Origin: Maratus speciosus
Lineage: Eukaryota; Arthropoda; Arachnida; Araneae; Salticidae
DNA: 64,000 nucleotides
Assembly: GCA_963932465.1 (NCBI GenBank)
Contig: OZ010791.1
Location: 155,417,915 to 155,481,914, forward strand
Direction of reading: 5' to 3'
In this document: positions 12,221 to 24,501 of the stretch, piece by piece
Layout: every line of letters starts with the position of its first letter
Numbering within the stretch: position 1 is the stretch's first letter
Notes under the pieces: model-generated
Told to the model about the DNA's origin: nothing
The model's database searches: none
What the model saw: only the letters and a program-made list of their open reading frames with translations
Position numbers and translations under genes: made by a program

Positions 12221-14712
12221 AATTAAAAGACCCTATTTTAAAGTTGCCTACTGACAAAACTATGGTTCGCAAAGTTGTGAGATTTTGTGAAACACACAGT
12301 AAGGGAATGGGAATCTGTTTAAGAAAAATAAAAGTGTTCAAAATTTCGCCACTAGAGGGCGATTTTTAATAAATTACCCATTTAGCATTACGATAGTTTA
12401 GAAATTTTATTTACAGGGTGTCCATAATTAAAAGACCCTATTTTAAAGTTGTCTACTGACAAAATTATGGTTCGCAAAGTTGTGAGATTTTGTGAAACAC
12501 ACAGTAAGGGAATGGGAATCTGTTTAAGAAAAATAAAAGTGTTCAAAATTTCGCCACTAGAGGGCGATTTTTAATAAATTACCCATTTAGCATTACGATA
12601 GTTTAGAAATTTTATTTACAGGGTGTCCATAATTAAAAGACCCTATTTTAAAGTTGTCTACTGACAAAACTATGGTTCGCAAAGTTGTGAGATTTTGTGA
12701 AACACACAGTAAGGGAATGTGAATCTGTTTAAGAAAAATAAAAGTGTTCAAAATTTCGCCACTAGAGGGCGATTTTTAATAAATTACCCATTTCGCATTA
12801 CGATAATTTAGAAATTTTATTTACAGGGTGTCCATAATTAAAAGACCCTATTTTAAAGTTGTCTACAGACAAAACTATGGTTCGCAAAGTTGTGAGATTT
12901 TGTGAAACACACAGTAAGGGAATGTGAATCTGTTTAAGAAAAATAAAAGTGTTCAAAATTTCGCCACTAGAGGGCGATTTTTAATAAATTACCCATTTCG
13001 CATTACGATAATTTAGAAATTTTATTTACAGGGTGTCCATAATTAAAAGACCATATTTTAAAGTTGTCTACTGACAAAATTATGGTTCGCAAAGTTGTGA
13101 GATTTTGTGAAACACACAGTAAAGGAATGGGAATCTGTTTAAGAAAAATAAAAGTGTTCAAAATTTCGCCACAAGAGGGCGATTTTTAATAAATTACCCA
13201 TTTAGCATTACGATAGTTTAGAAATTTTATTTACAGGGTGTCCATAATTAAAAGACCCTATTTTAAAGTTGTCTACAGACAAAACTATGGTTCGCAAAGT
13301 TGTGAGATTTTGTGAAACACACAGTAAGGGAATGTGAATCTGTTTAAGAAAAATAAAAGTGTTCAAAATTTCGCCACTAGAGGGCGATTTTTAATAAATT
13401 ACCCATTTAGCATTACGATAATTTAGAAATTTTATTTACAGGGTGTCCATAATTAAAAGACCCTATTTTAAAGTTGTCTACAGACAAAACTATGGTTCGC
13501 AAAGTTGTGAGATTTTGTGAAACACACAGTAAGGGAATGTGAATCTGTTTAAGAAAAATAAAAGTGTTCAAAATTTCGCCACTAGAGGGCGATTTTTAAT
13601 AAATTACCCATTTAGCATTACGATAGTTTAGAAATTTTATTTACAGGGTGTCCATAATTAAAAGACCCTATTTTAAAGTTGTCTACAGACAAAACTATGG
13701 TTCGCAAAGTTGTGAGATTTTGTGAAACACACAGTAAGGGAATGGGAATCTGTTTAAGAAAAATAAAAGTGTTCAAAATTTCGCCACTAGAGGGCGATTT
13801 TTAATAAATTACCCATTTAGCATTACGATAGTTTAGAAATTTTATTTACAGGGTGTCCATAATTAAAAGACCCTATTTTAAAGTTGTCTACAGACAAAAC
13901 TATGGTTCGCAAAGTTGTGAGATTTTGTGAAACACACAGTAAGGGAATGTGAATCTGTTTAAGAAAAATAAAAGTGTTCAAAATTTCGCCACTAGAGGGC
14001 GATTTTTAATAAATTACCCATTTAGCATTACGATAATTTAGAAATTTTATTTACAGGGTGTCCATAATTAAAAGACCCTATTTTAAAGTTGTCTACAGAC
14101 AAAACTATGGTTCGCAAAGTTGTGAGATTTTGTGAAACACACAGTAAGGGAATGTGAATCTGTTTAAGAAAAATAAAAGTGTTCAAAATTTCGCCACTAG
14201 AGGGCGATTTTTAATAAATTACCCATTTAGCATTACGATAGTTTAGAAATTTTATTTACAGGGTGTCCATAATTAAAAGACCCTATTTTAAAGTTGTCTA
14301 CAGACAAAACTATGGTTCGCAAAGTTGTGAGATTTTGTGAAACACACAGTAAGGGAATGTGAATCTGTTTAAGAAAAATAAAAGTGTTCAAAATTTCGCC
14401 ACTAGAGGGCGATTTTTAATAAATTACCCATTTAGCATTACGATAGTTTAGAAATTTTATTTACACGGTGTCCATAATTAAAAGACCCTATTTTAAAGTT
14501 GTCTACAGACAAAACTATGGTTCGCAAAGTTGTGAGATTTTGTGAAACACACAGTAAGGGAATGTGAATCTGTTTAAGAAAAATAAAAGTGTTCAAAATT
14601 TCGCCACTAGAGGGCGATTTTTAATAAATTACCCATTTAGCATTACGATAGTTTAGAAATTTTATTTACACGGTGTCCATAATTAAAAGACCCTATTTTA
14701 AAGTTGTCTGCA
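12221..14712. repeat. Satellite array, second part (12 copies of the 205-bp unit)
   Basis: Same unit, same orientation and same phase as 1-5504: the first 32 bp complete the unit interrupted at 5504, then unit starts fall at 12253, 12458 and so on to 14713. Both sequence classes occur. This and the first part are one array split by insertion. Confidence 0.97.
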
Positions 14713-15489
14713 GACGAAACTATTGTTCAGAATGTTGCGAAATTTTGTGGAGGACATAATAAAGGTATGGGAATTTGTTTGAGCTCCCCCCCCCCCCCCA
14801 CACACACACACAAAAAAAAAATTAGGAGGCCATTTTTTAGCGAATTACACATTTAGCATGCATTTACGGTAGTTATACAGCATTTGTTATAACCAAACAT
14901 GTTCCGCATGACAGTTATCATTTTCAGATACCATCTGGAATCGTAAGATAGCAGGTTCCATAGTTGGCCGCAGTGTATTCTGGGAAATGCTAAGAACATG
15001 TCGTGAAATGCTGTCTTTAGTTGGTTGTGTTTTTGACGGCCAATTATCAGCACGAGGGATGTAGCCCCTAAGAAGGGGAGGTGCCCTCCGTGGGGGGATC
15101 CTTCTAAGGGAACCTAACCCGTATTTACGCTCGGAAATCCAAGATTCGAAAAACCATAAAAACTCCGAACGATTCGACCAACGGGCGCGATTGGGATCGA
15201 ACCCAGCACTCCCGTCTACCTCTCTCGGGAGCAGAACCTCTCGGCCACTGGTGGGGCTACACTGTCTTTAGAATTAGGTTAAGTTAATAAACAAAATTCC
15301 TTAACTATCGTAATGCTCAATGTGTAATTTATTAAAAAATCGCCGTCTAGTGGCGAAATTTTGGACTTTTTTCTTGAACAATTTCCCATCCTTTTATTAT
15401 GTCCTTCACAAAATTTCACAACTTTATGAACAATAGTTTTGCCTGTAGATAACGTTAAAGTAGGGTCGTTTAATTATGGACACCCTGTA
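14713..15489. mobile_element. Diverged inverted pair of satellite units around a tRNA-like core
   Basis: 14713-14870 is a decayed plus-strand satellite unit with C-run and (ca)n insertions. 15295-15489 is a decayed unit in reverse orientation, ending ggacaccctgta, the complement of the acagggtgtcc in each unit. The two face each other across about 420 bp. This is the layout of a transposon with about 200-bp inverted ends, from one end of which the satellite may have been amplified. Confidence 0.6.
15175..15262 (-). repeat. tRNA-derived SINE-like fragment
   Basis: On the minus strand it reads box-A-like gtggccgagaggttc and box-B-like gggttcgatccc, the two internal RNA polymerase III promoter boxes. 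The region between does not fold into a normal anticodon arm, so this is a tRNA-derived repeat or pseudogene, not a tRNA gene. A GC-rich leader (agggcacctcccc) lies just to its right on that strand. Confidence 0.55.
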
Positions 15490-16056
15490 TTTTCATAAAA
15501 CCACTTGATCAAAATTCTACTTTTAATCTCCATTTTCTGTCTATTTTATCAAAATTCTCCACGGTAGATTTAGTAAATTATAAAAGAAAAGAGAGATAGA
15601 CAATTGTTCGTACTGAACTTCTCCTCTCTGAATAACTTCACTTTAAAAAAAAAAAAGGATGATGTTTGATTAGCTGTTTTTAAACTAACAGTATATATTG
15701 GTGTGGGTGAATTCAGTTTTATTTGAGATTTTCGTGTCCACATCTTTATAATTTATTTTGTTGGGCATTTAAAGTTGTACCTATAATTATATAATTTTGG
15801 ACAGCTCAATTCGATAGCTAAAATATATAAAAATGGATCGAATTCCTAAAATAAAATAAAATTGGAGAAAAAATTTGTTTAAACTAAGTATGTTTTTCCT
15901 TTTTTTTTTCTCTCTCTCTCTAAGAAGCGACGGAATTTTGTTTTTTATTCTCTTTTATATACGCTGAATGGACAATTTTTTATGTAAGAATAATTCTGCG
16001 CCTAGTAGAGGAAATATGATGTATAAGGCTTTCACGGCAAGGAAGAGGAAACCGTC
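15490..16056. other. AT-rich spacer, no gene
   Basis: Between the inverted satellite pair and the Tc1 relic. Probably includes the unidentified left end of the Tc1 element. Nothing else recognised. Confidence 0.4.
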
Positions 16057-16547
16057 ATGGGTAAAAGAGGCGATTTAAGTGAGTGTTGGATAGGCAAATA
16101 GTTGAAGTTCTGAAAACTGGAAGGTCATTTTCAGCAATCACTATACCGTTTGGTATATCTCATACTATCATAGGAAAGCTGTACCAACAGTATGTGAAAT
16201 ACTGTAAAACCGATGTTGATAGAAAGAAACTGTGTCAATATATTCAATAGCATTATATCTCAGTACAAGAAAACGTTTCTCTTTTTTTTTCTTTTTGGCA
16301 ACATATCACTGTATATTTTAATACAGGTGCTTCGACAAGCATATGCACAAAGACCGTTAACCACAGTATAGCGAATTCTACATTCTGCAACTGAGGACTA
16401 TATGGCTTCCCTCTTCCGACTGGAAAGTGCCAAGTTTTGAGATTGCTATTTGAAAAATCTCACCGATATGAATTGTTAATGATTGGAAGCATTTGTGTGG
16501 TCCGATTTATAAAGGTTTCAATATACTCATACTGATAGGACAGAAGG
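16057..16547 (+). pseudogene. Tc1-like transposase, N-terminal part (broken)
   Basis: Translation from the ATG, with stops and frame changes, gives the start of a Tc1-family transposase: MGKRGDLSE, then the paired-type helix-turn-helix region (FGISHTIIGKLY), and near 16497 the tryptophan-serine-aspartate (WSD) context of the first catalytic Asp. Several stop codons show it is dead. It stops at a target duplication at 16548-16555, where a hAT-like element has cut it; the rest continues at 18659. Family call rests on motif order, not on a search. Confidence 0.65.
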
Positions 16548-16739
16548 GTGCAATGTATAGATGCAAATTCTCAAAATTTTTAAGGAGCCAAATCCCAAAA
16601 ATCCAGTCGCTCCTAACCAAAATCTAATGGCCACATTGTGAAACAAACTCATAAAACAATAGTGTTTATATAAAAAAACTTAGCAAAAAACTCAGGAATT
16701 CAAAATGAAAAATAGTTTAATTAATAAACACACATGTAC

Positions 16740-17748
16740 AACAAAACACAGACTACACTCTCAAAAATAATTTACTTAAAAATGAGAACTTCCATGTACT
16801 CGTATTTTTTTAAGTACAATTGCTTCAAAAAGAAGTACATTGTTAAAAATAATCTACTTAAAAATGAGCATTTCTATGTACTCATATTTTTTAAGTACAA
16901 TTGCTTCAAAAAGGAGCATTAATCTACTTAAAAATGAAAATTTCTTTGAACTCGATTTTTTTAAGTACATTTAATTCAGAAACGAGCACATGATATTTTG
17001 AAGTTGTGTATACTTATGCTTGATTTATAAATGTATGCAGAAATGAATACATATATTTTGTATTTTAAAGTCTTAATATTCATGTTTAAATCCTATGTGC
17101 TCAAAAATATGAGTTTTCTGATAAATCCTTTTCTTATACCGAATTGACAGTAGGGATTTCCAAGCTTTTATTTAAAGAAATGTCTATCTTTGTTATAATT
17201 TTTAATTTATAATACACGCTTTTCAAATTTATTTACAATTTCATTAGAAATGTTAAAGAAGAAAATTTAGTTTAAAAATTGTTTTATTAGAAATTAGAAT
17301 ATTTAAGAAAGGGAAAATTCATCTCTGCTGTTAGCGATCTTCCATCGCTGATTCATAAAAGGTGTCATTTGGAAACAGCTAGTACCTGCTCTTATAGCAC
17401 AGTCTGTACAATACTGATCTCCCACTTAGAGGACTCGGGTTCAATTCACGGGGCGGCTCATACACAAGAATTAAAATAGAAAATTCGTTGTTATTTGCTC
17501 CAAAAATTGTAGTTCTTCGCAATTAAAAATGGTGATTTGTCGGTTTTCTGTAATTTCGCTTTTTTTTTCTTATAGTGTATGTGTGTTTCTATACACACTT
17601 ATTTTCGAGTCCCTGTATGTACTCAAAAAAATGAGTACATGCGTTTTTTCCAATTTAAGAGTTAAGTACTCGGAGCTATTTTAAGATAGGGAAGTGCTCA
17701 ATAATTAGTACAATTTACTTATTTTTAAGAATAGTGTTTTAACAGTGT
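16740..17748. repeat. Nested MITE-like unit with minisatellite
   Basis: Three tandem copies (16755-16990) of a 75-95 bp phrase: taatttacttaaaaatgag ... tgtactcg ... tttttaagtaca. A related sequence in reverse orientation lies at 17610-17748 and ends aacagtgta, against tacactctc at the left. Probably a small inverted-repeat element inside the hAT-like element. Confidence 0.4.
17389..17462 (+). repeat. tRNA-like SINE fragment
   Basis: A box-B-like gggttcaattc, with an upstream tagcacagtctgtacaa that could be a decayed box A. No acceptor pairing, so a SINE fragment at best. Confidence 0.35.
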
Positions 17749-18658
17749 AATTACAACAAATGTTTATATTTAATTTAATCTTAAAATTATTGAAACTTTG
17801 ATATTAACAAAGTATAATATAAATCTGGAAAAATCAGACGACAAAGTTGGACAAGATACAATTGAATAACAAAACATGTATAAGCTAGGCAGTCATGATA
17901 AAAGGAATATTAGGAAAACTTTATTTCTTATTTTGATTTTGTCATATAAAAGTGTACATATAAAAATATTAGGAATGTGTAAGATTATTTTGCATTATAA
18001 AAATCTCGCACTTTCAGAAAACATTTACAGAGCAAGAATATACCTCGCGTTAAGTATTTTTTCGTGCGAGTTTCTTTTTCTTTTTGTTCTTTTTTCTTCA
18101 GAGTTCGGAATCCTCTATCCTCGCGACTCCATGATCCAAAGCCCTTAAATAACCTCCATCGCATCGGGAACTTCCTGGACCGTCTCGTGAGCAGATCTGC
18201 AGAAAAGGAGTATGTATTTCAACCCTGGATTTTGGACGAAGCCTTCAAAGAAATGCTTGCTTTCGCTTGTCCAAAGGCGAAGCTTTACCATTAGCGAGCT
18301 CATGTGCCGAGCTTCGCAGCTGCTAAGCTTTGTAGTGGAGCGGAAATGCTCAGAATTATATTCGAACATAATGTTCGGCAAGAAAGCAGTACATCACAGG
18401 GGCAGCGTTCACGACGGTAACTGAGGTCACAAAAATTCCCTAACTTTTTATCAAGGTCATACTTGATCTCGGCCAGTGAAAAGAGCAGGTGCTTTTCTAT
18501 TTGCAAAAGAAAAAGAAATATAAAAATTCCGCGACGGGGATTGGGAAAACTGGAAATTGATCTCTGGCGACTAAGACACAGAAAGTTAGTCGCCACAGCA
18601 AAAAATTTAGTCGCCACGTGGCGATTGGCGACCGTAAATCTGCACCTATAGTGCAGTG

Positions 18659-19196
18659 GAAACCTCTTGAAGCGTTGGAATCCGGGTTTTAGTTTGGAAT
18701 GCTACTGGCAGGTAACGGTGATGTAATAATAAGGAGTGCGTTTACATTAGGTATATCGTTAGGTCCTCTCGATTTAGCAATTGAGCACATACTTAACGCA
18801 TACAAGGTATGTTGAGATACTACTTAATCATTTGCACCCTTTTTTTATTAGAACCTTTTTTTTCAACAGAGTTGTCATCTTCCAACTCAATAAAGCCCCT
18901 TCACATCACTCAGTTATAGCAAAGAATTGGTTAAAATAGCATTTCATTGAGTTTGAAAAACTCATCTGACTTTTTAGATAAACAGGCATCAACCTTGTGA
19001 ATTTGTGGTAATTGGAACGTTCAATTACCTCTATTACGTTGTATTACCTCCCGAGCAAGTTCAACGTTCTTTGAGGAAGACACTTATGGATTGTTGGGAG
19101 AAATTCATACCATCTCACTTTCAAAATCTTGTTCAATCATTGCCAAGACTTATGCATGCTGTTACTCGTGTGAAAGGTCGAATTACACGCTATTAG
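18659..19196 (+). pseudogene. Tc1-like transposase, catalytic C-terminal part (broken)
   Basis: Continues the reading interrupted at 16547. In order: a GNGDVII stretch matching the glycine-rich GGGSVMVWG region, a QLNKAPSHH segment in the place of the QQDNAPxH motif with the catalytic Asp replaced by Asn, a decayed DLNPIENLW segment (INLVNLW, third acidic residue lost), and the usual end with an arginine-tyrosine just before the stop at 19196. At least two catalytic residues are lost and several stops are present, so this is a relic of a DD34E element. Confidence 0.7.
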
Positions 19197-20344
19197 CTGG
19201 ACGCGTTTAATAAATTGTTCCTTCAGTGTATTTCCAACATACTAAAACCTTCCTCACAAAATTACCTGACTAATATATGCAAGTGACTTTGAAATCCGTA
19301 CTGCAGAAGTTACATTATAAGTTATGTTCCTTTATCATGATAAGGGTCCTATACTATAGATATAACAATTTTTTTTTTCTCCATCGAATGAAGGTAATAA
19401 CAAGTAATGAAGAAAATTCTAAATTTCTAAACAAAACGAGAATAGTGCTATATGAATGGTCTTTCCATAATCGGAGTACGCTTATTTATAAGATATGAAG
19501 CAATTTTTTTTCCCTCGTGAATGAAAGCACTAAGCAACTCAGTCACAAAATAAAATAAATTAAACTAAAAAAATAATAATAAGAAAATCAGTAATAGTAA
19601 AAGGCTATTAGTAATGTTAATAATTTTATTTGTACGAAGAAATTAAGACAGACAATACCCAGCAACTGATTATTTCGAACCAAAGACATTTGGCGATTAT
19701 AAAAACTAATTTATTTGACGGATGCCCATTTCCCGTTTATTTTCTTTACACGCCCCACTGATGTGCCCTCTTTAATTTAATAATCTATTACTGCTTAAAC
19801 TTGAAAAAAAAAATTAATTAACGTTCTCTTGCAATAAATTTTGCTAAACAATCATAATTATAACAGACATTTTTTCTTCCTTTTTTAGTTATCATCATAG
19901 AGAAAAAAAAACTTTTTTTATCGTACATAAAAACAGAAATTTTAGTAAAAAATGTTCTTTCAATGATTTAGAACGAAAAGCGCAGAATATATATACTTAG
20001 AAAATCATTCAGCGTTTTGAAGCCCGGGGGAGCGTTTGTTGTAGTACGGCGTAATTGCTTCCTTCAGCGATATTACTTGCTTCCGTTTTTTTTCCTTCTT
20101 CAAAATGAGTAAATAAAATTAAGTATATTTTTTTCTTCCAGTTTTATATATAATAAATATGAGACTAACGCAACGTTTTATGTTCACTAGTGAAAAAGGA
20201 TTTTGTGCGTATCTGTATTGGCAAGAAAGTAATTTAAAATTTACATGCAAGTATGTTAAAATTATGGTTGAAATGTGCCAAAAGAGAGGAATATACAGGG
20301 GATCACAATCAAAGTTTTATTTTTCCTTTCAAAATGAAAAACAC
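19197..20344. other. AT-rich stretch, no gene
   Basis: Likely includes the right end of the dead Tc1 element, not delimited. Short ORFs at 19277 and 20159 show no domain. Nothing else recognised. Confidence 0.4.
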
Positions 20345-21640
20345 TAGGGGAGATAGGGGTAGGGGAGAGGGGGGGGGTACCTTTGAACTAGGGGCACCTT
20401 TGAACACAAATTTTTTCCTTTAAATAAATTATATTTTTTAAATATATACAGCAGCACAGTAGTACTGCTTCAATGTATCAAGAATACAAAGTTTTACTAT
20501 TTTGCATGCCCACTACTGTCTAAACAAGATATGTATATTTCGCTTTCTTGAATCTAAACTTAACAAAAAAAAAGTTGTAAGCTTTTTGTTGAAAAACTTG
20601 TATCCCTAAAATTATAATTTAGAATTTAGTACCTAAATAAAGATGTTAGCTTTAACTTATAAGGTTTGTTTTATTCAAATTCTCAAACCTAATTGAGTAA
20701 ATAGTTGTAGTGCTAAACTCCATGTGACGGGGCACCATTGAACAATTAAAACTATGAAGTAAAGAGTTATAAAACTATCTAAATTTAATTATTGCTGAAT
20801 TTTTTTTAATGAAAATTAAGAGATTAATTAAGTGTTATTATACTTAATATGAAAGCTGTACTGATACAGGGCTTCAACTACAGGCAAATTCAGGGCACAC
20901 AACAGTAATTCATGATTTAGCAGATTTGTCTAACAAACCCTATACTGTTTCATTTACAATGGTAAACATTATTTCTGGATTTCATAAAACAGGGTTTTAT
21001 ACATTTTCTATAACAATTTGAATGAAAATGATTTCATTTTAGTTCTATTTCATGCAAAATAAACTCTTCATTATGTTGGTCAGATTAAATTGCTTAATAT
21101 CAGGTTTCTTGATAAAAAAAAAAAAAAGAACATACGATATATTTTCCAGAGGCATCAGATATCAATTTGGTGGATTTTATATAAAAAAGTTGCCACAATT
21201 AAACATAATTGGAGGGATCCCCCGTTCTGTCTCAACAATGTGTTTTGATTGATACAAATTTGGTTAAATAATAAAAAAAATAGTAATTTCAGTTAAATGT
21301 AATTGTTTAATTTTATTCTTGTTATTTTATATTTTGGAAAGAATCACAATTTTTAATAAAAACTGGTAATATTTTCATATTTTGTTTATTTATTCAAAGG
21401 TGTCCCTAGCTTGTTCAAAGGTACCCCTACATGGGGCAGGTTTGAACAGAAAACTTTCAGCTTTTTAAAGCCTCAAAACATATTTAATTTATCTCAAAAA
21501 CACTAATTTTTTATTTCATATGATGCAGAATTACATTCTTTCTCTCACAAAATATTTAAAATTCAATAAATATAATTCAAGTAAGAAATATGTGAATTTT
21601 TTAAAAAAATGTTCAAAGGTGCCCCCCTCTCCCATAATTA
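20345..21640. mobile_element. Inverted-repeat element with ggggcacctttgaac ends
   Basis: Left end ggggagagggggggggtacctttgaactaggggcacctttgaac (read as short words) is matched in reverse at 21610-21632 (gttcaaaggtgcccccctctccc). Internal copies of the same phrase lie at 21396-21446 (reverse) and, degraded, at 20728-20742 (ggggcaccattgaac). Interior is AT-rich and non-coding. A non-autonomous DNA transposon, superfamily not assigned. Confidence 0.55.
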
Positions 21641-21928
21641 TGATCAGGGGTAATTGGGATCAAGGGTACTTCAGGGGCAATCTGTAACAGATAAAAAAAA
21701 AATTGACCATGCCATTTATGAAGTCTGCCTAATATTCTACATCTGCAAACTTTTCGAGTGAAAATGTATGTTCTTGTAGAAGTAATCACTGTTTTCCCAG
21801 AACTCAAAGAAAAACGTTGTCCGTCAAAGTGAGAATGTTTCAGTTGAAAATTTCCTGTGTAAGAAATTGTAGGAATATTGAAATATAGCTTGGATTTAAA
21901 TTTAGAAAAAGGTTGTTTTTAAAAGGCA

Positions 21929-22798
21929 ATGGTTACGTTTTGCAAAAGACGAAGCATAATATTAATAATCTGCATGATTCTCATTAAGGCTCTTGTTAAC
22001 TGCTCTGCTCAACAAGCCCAAAACATTTTGACACATTTACAAATTCATTTTTTAACGGAAAGATATAAAATTGGAAAGCCTGACCATGGAAGCGAATTGC
22101 AATTGAACTGTTTTTTTTTTCATTTTTTTTATCAATCAATTACCGATTGAGTTATAAGCCATTTTCATCACGTGACAAATACGTTTTTCGCCCGCTCTTG
22201 AGTGCTCTTTCTTCCTTCGCGCGGAAATTCGGTTCAAAACGCCCACTTTGATACTATTTTCTGAAAGATCTCTTGTGCTTGCAAAAAAAAAAAAAAAAAA
22301 AAAAAAAATGGTTGCGTTTTGTAACAGACGAAGCATAATATTAATAATCTGCATGATTCTCATTAAGGCTGTTGTTAACTGCTCTGCTCAACAAGCGCAA
22401 AACATTTTGACACATTTACAAATTCATTTTTTAACGGAAAGGTATAAAATTGGAAAGCCTGACCATGGAAGCGTTTTGGAATTGAACTGTTTTTTCCATT
22501 TTTTTGGTCAAACAATTACCTATTGAGTTATAAGCCATTTTCATCCAAGGCAAACACGTTTTTCGCCCGCTCTTGAGTGCTCTTTCTTCCTTCTCGCGGA
22601 AATTCGGTTCAAAACGCCCACTTTGACTCTATTTTCTGAAAGATCTATTGCGTTTGCAAAAAAAAAAAATGGAAAAAACAGGTCAATTACATAGTTTCTG
22701 AACAACACACCAGCTATTTTCATACATTTTCGAACAAAAATAAATTAAAACTTATGTCAGAAAGTTGCCCTTTTGGATTTGAGAACAAACACCCTTAA
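21929..22798 (+). mobile_element. TTAA-target MITE (GGCTGTTCT family), 379-bp tandem duplication
   Basis: One full-length copy (22363-22798, TTAA at both ends) follows a truncated copy starting at 21984. Both are preceded by the same 55-bp non-MITE sequence (gacgaagcataatattaata...), so 21929-22307 was duplicated in tandem (offset 379 bp), the join being an A-run. The consensus carries gctctgctcaacaag near one end and tggatttgagaacagcc at the other; the outer 9 bp GGCTGTTCT is inverted. TTAA targets point to piggyBac- or Kolobok-type transposases acting in trans. Confidence 0.75.
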
Positions 22799-23232
22799 AT
22801 ATAATAAATAAGTGACATATTTATGAAGAAACTCGTTTTTTTATGCAGTAATTATAAATATAGCTTAATTTTTAGACGAAAAATGGCATCACCATAAATG
22901 ATGTTTTTGAGACATTTCTTATACCAAGAAACACATGCCTTCACATCTGACACCGCCTACTCTTTTAGATGTTAGGATATTATTTACTCGCCAAAAAGTG
23001 CCAGATCGAATACCGGTGGAGGTTTGAATCTTTATGCTGAATTGGATTCTAGTTCAACAGAAGGTCCCGGTCTGTTTATCCCTTGCCTTCAAAAGGCGAC
23101 AATACTACACTAAAATCAGGCAGACAATTTACATATTAAACATGATAAACGAGATGCAAATTTAAAGACCAGGTGGAAATTGGAATCTTTGAACAATAAG
23201 TGATTTATGAGAGCATTGCCAAGCATTAAAAA

Positions 23233-23282
<50 letters not shown>

Positions 23283-23739
23283 TGTTTTTAGTGCCAAAAT
23301 CTTATATTATAGAATAAAAATGTAATCTCAATGAATTTAAAAAACAGTTCTGTTTTTCTTCTGCCGTTGACTTGAGAAACTAAAAGCTTTTGATTAATTA
23401 ATTTTTTTTTTTTTAATCATATTAACCCTCACCGACGCGGAGTAATTCTGTTTATAAAATGATGAAATAATTGACTGACACCAGAATTTATAAACGAATT
23501 TATTAGAAAATACAAACTTTCTTATTTTCCCGTACATTATAAAAGGAAAATTTTAATTAAATAATCTTGGTGCCGTTTGTCAGTTTTCGAATTAAAATTA
23601 GATATCTTTTTTTAAGGACACCGCCCTTGAAAGGGTTGAGTCAGAAGGTCCACATAGGTGGGCTTTATTTTTTTCCCAATAAAGACTAAATCAATTAAGT
23701 TTTGAGATTTTAACCACGTCATTGTAGCTGAATATTTGT
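22799..23739. other. AT-rich stretch with T-run and (tg)n, no gene
   Basis: T-run 23236-23268 followed by (gt)n to 23284. No coding sequence recognised. Confidence 0.5.
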
Positions 23740-24220
23740 GCTTTAAAAAAATATCCATGAGTGGCAGCATCGACGCTGATTTTCTTAATTTTTTTTTACT
23801 TCCGACTTTCCAAAATGCATCCAAAATAGGTGGTCAAAAGAAGTACGTACGTAATTTTGATAATTATTTAACTCAGACATTTTACGGTATTAAAAAATTA
23901 AGTTTAGTAGATTATTATGTTATTTAAAGCACTTGATTTCTTATTTTGGTAGGGTTATTAAAGAAATATCAATAAATGGCAGCATCGACGCTGATTTTCT
24001 TAATTTTTTTTTTTTTACTTCCGACTTTGGAAAATGCCTCCAAAATAGGTGGTCGAAAGAAGTACGAACGTAATTTTGATATTTATTTAACTTAGATGTT
24101 TTATAGCATAAAAATTTTAAGCTTTGTAGATTATTATGTTATTTAAAGCACTTGATTTCTTATGTTGGTAGGGTTATTAAAACAATATCAATGAATGGCA
24201 GCATCGACGCTGATTTTCTT

Positions 24221-24273
<53 letters not shown>

Positions 24274-24435
24274 CCGACCTTGCAAAATGCTTCCAAAATA
24301 GGTGGTCAAAAGAAGTACGTACGTAATTTTGATAATTATGTAACTTAGACATTTTACAGTATAAAAAAATTATTCTTTGTAGATTATTATGTTATTTAGA
24401 GCACTTGATTTCTTATTGTGGTAGGATTGCCGTTT
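23740..24435. repeat. Tandem repeat, three copies of about 217 bp
   Basis: ggcagcatcgacgctgattt recurs at about 23763, 23978 and 24197. Each copy continues with a T-run, acttccgac, ccaaaataggtggtc, agaagtacg and agcacttgatttcttat. T-run length varies from 9 to 48. Short ORFs here are products of the repeat. Confidence 0.85.
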
Positions 24436-24501
24436 TTTATACGTCATTGCTAATTAAATGACTATGTTAGGGAGCTAATATCCGTAGATTCACACACGCA
24501 G

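Larger units (their letters stand above)
16556..18650. mobile_element. hAT-like element, 2.1 kb, inserted in the Tc1 transposase
   Basis: Imperfect 8-bp duplication gtgcaatg (16548-16555) and gtgcagtg (18651-18658). Inverted ends tatagatgcaaattc and, reversed, tataggtgcagattt. The right end carries repeated gtcgccac words. An ORF of about 105 codons on the minus strand (18300-18617) and overlapping plus-strand ORFs show no domain I recognise. The Tc1 reading resumes immediately after the right duplication, which confirms the boundaries. Confidence 0.7.

Noticed and set aside
15175..15262. A functional tRNA gene on the minus strand
   Set aside because: Box A and box B are present, but the anticodon arm has a 13-nt loop and the acceptor ends do not pair.
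17876..18617. Overlapping ORFs of 70-105 codons in a GC-richer patch
   Set aside because: They lie inside the hAT-like insertion, on both strands at once, and show no domain; I could not distinguish them from chance or eroded transposase.
22136..22363. Short ORFs with long Phe or Lys runs (here, 33094-33282, 49375-49806 and others)
   Set aside because: They are translations of T- or A-runs within MITEs and low-complexity DNA.
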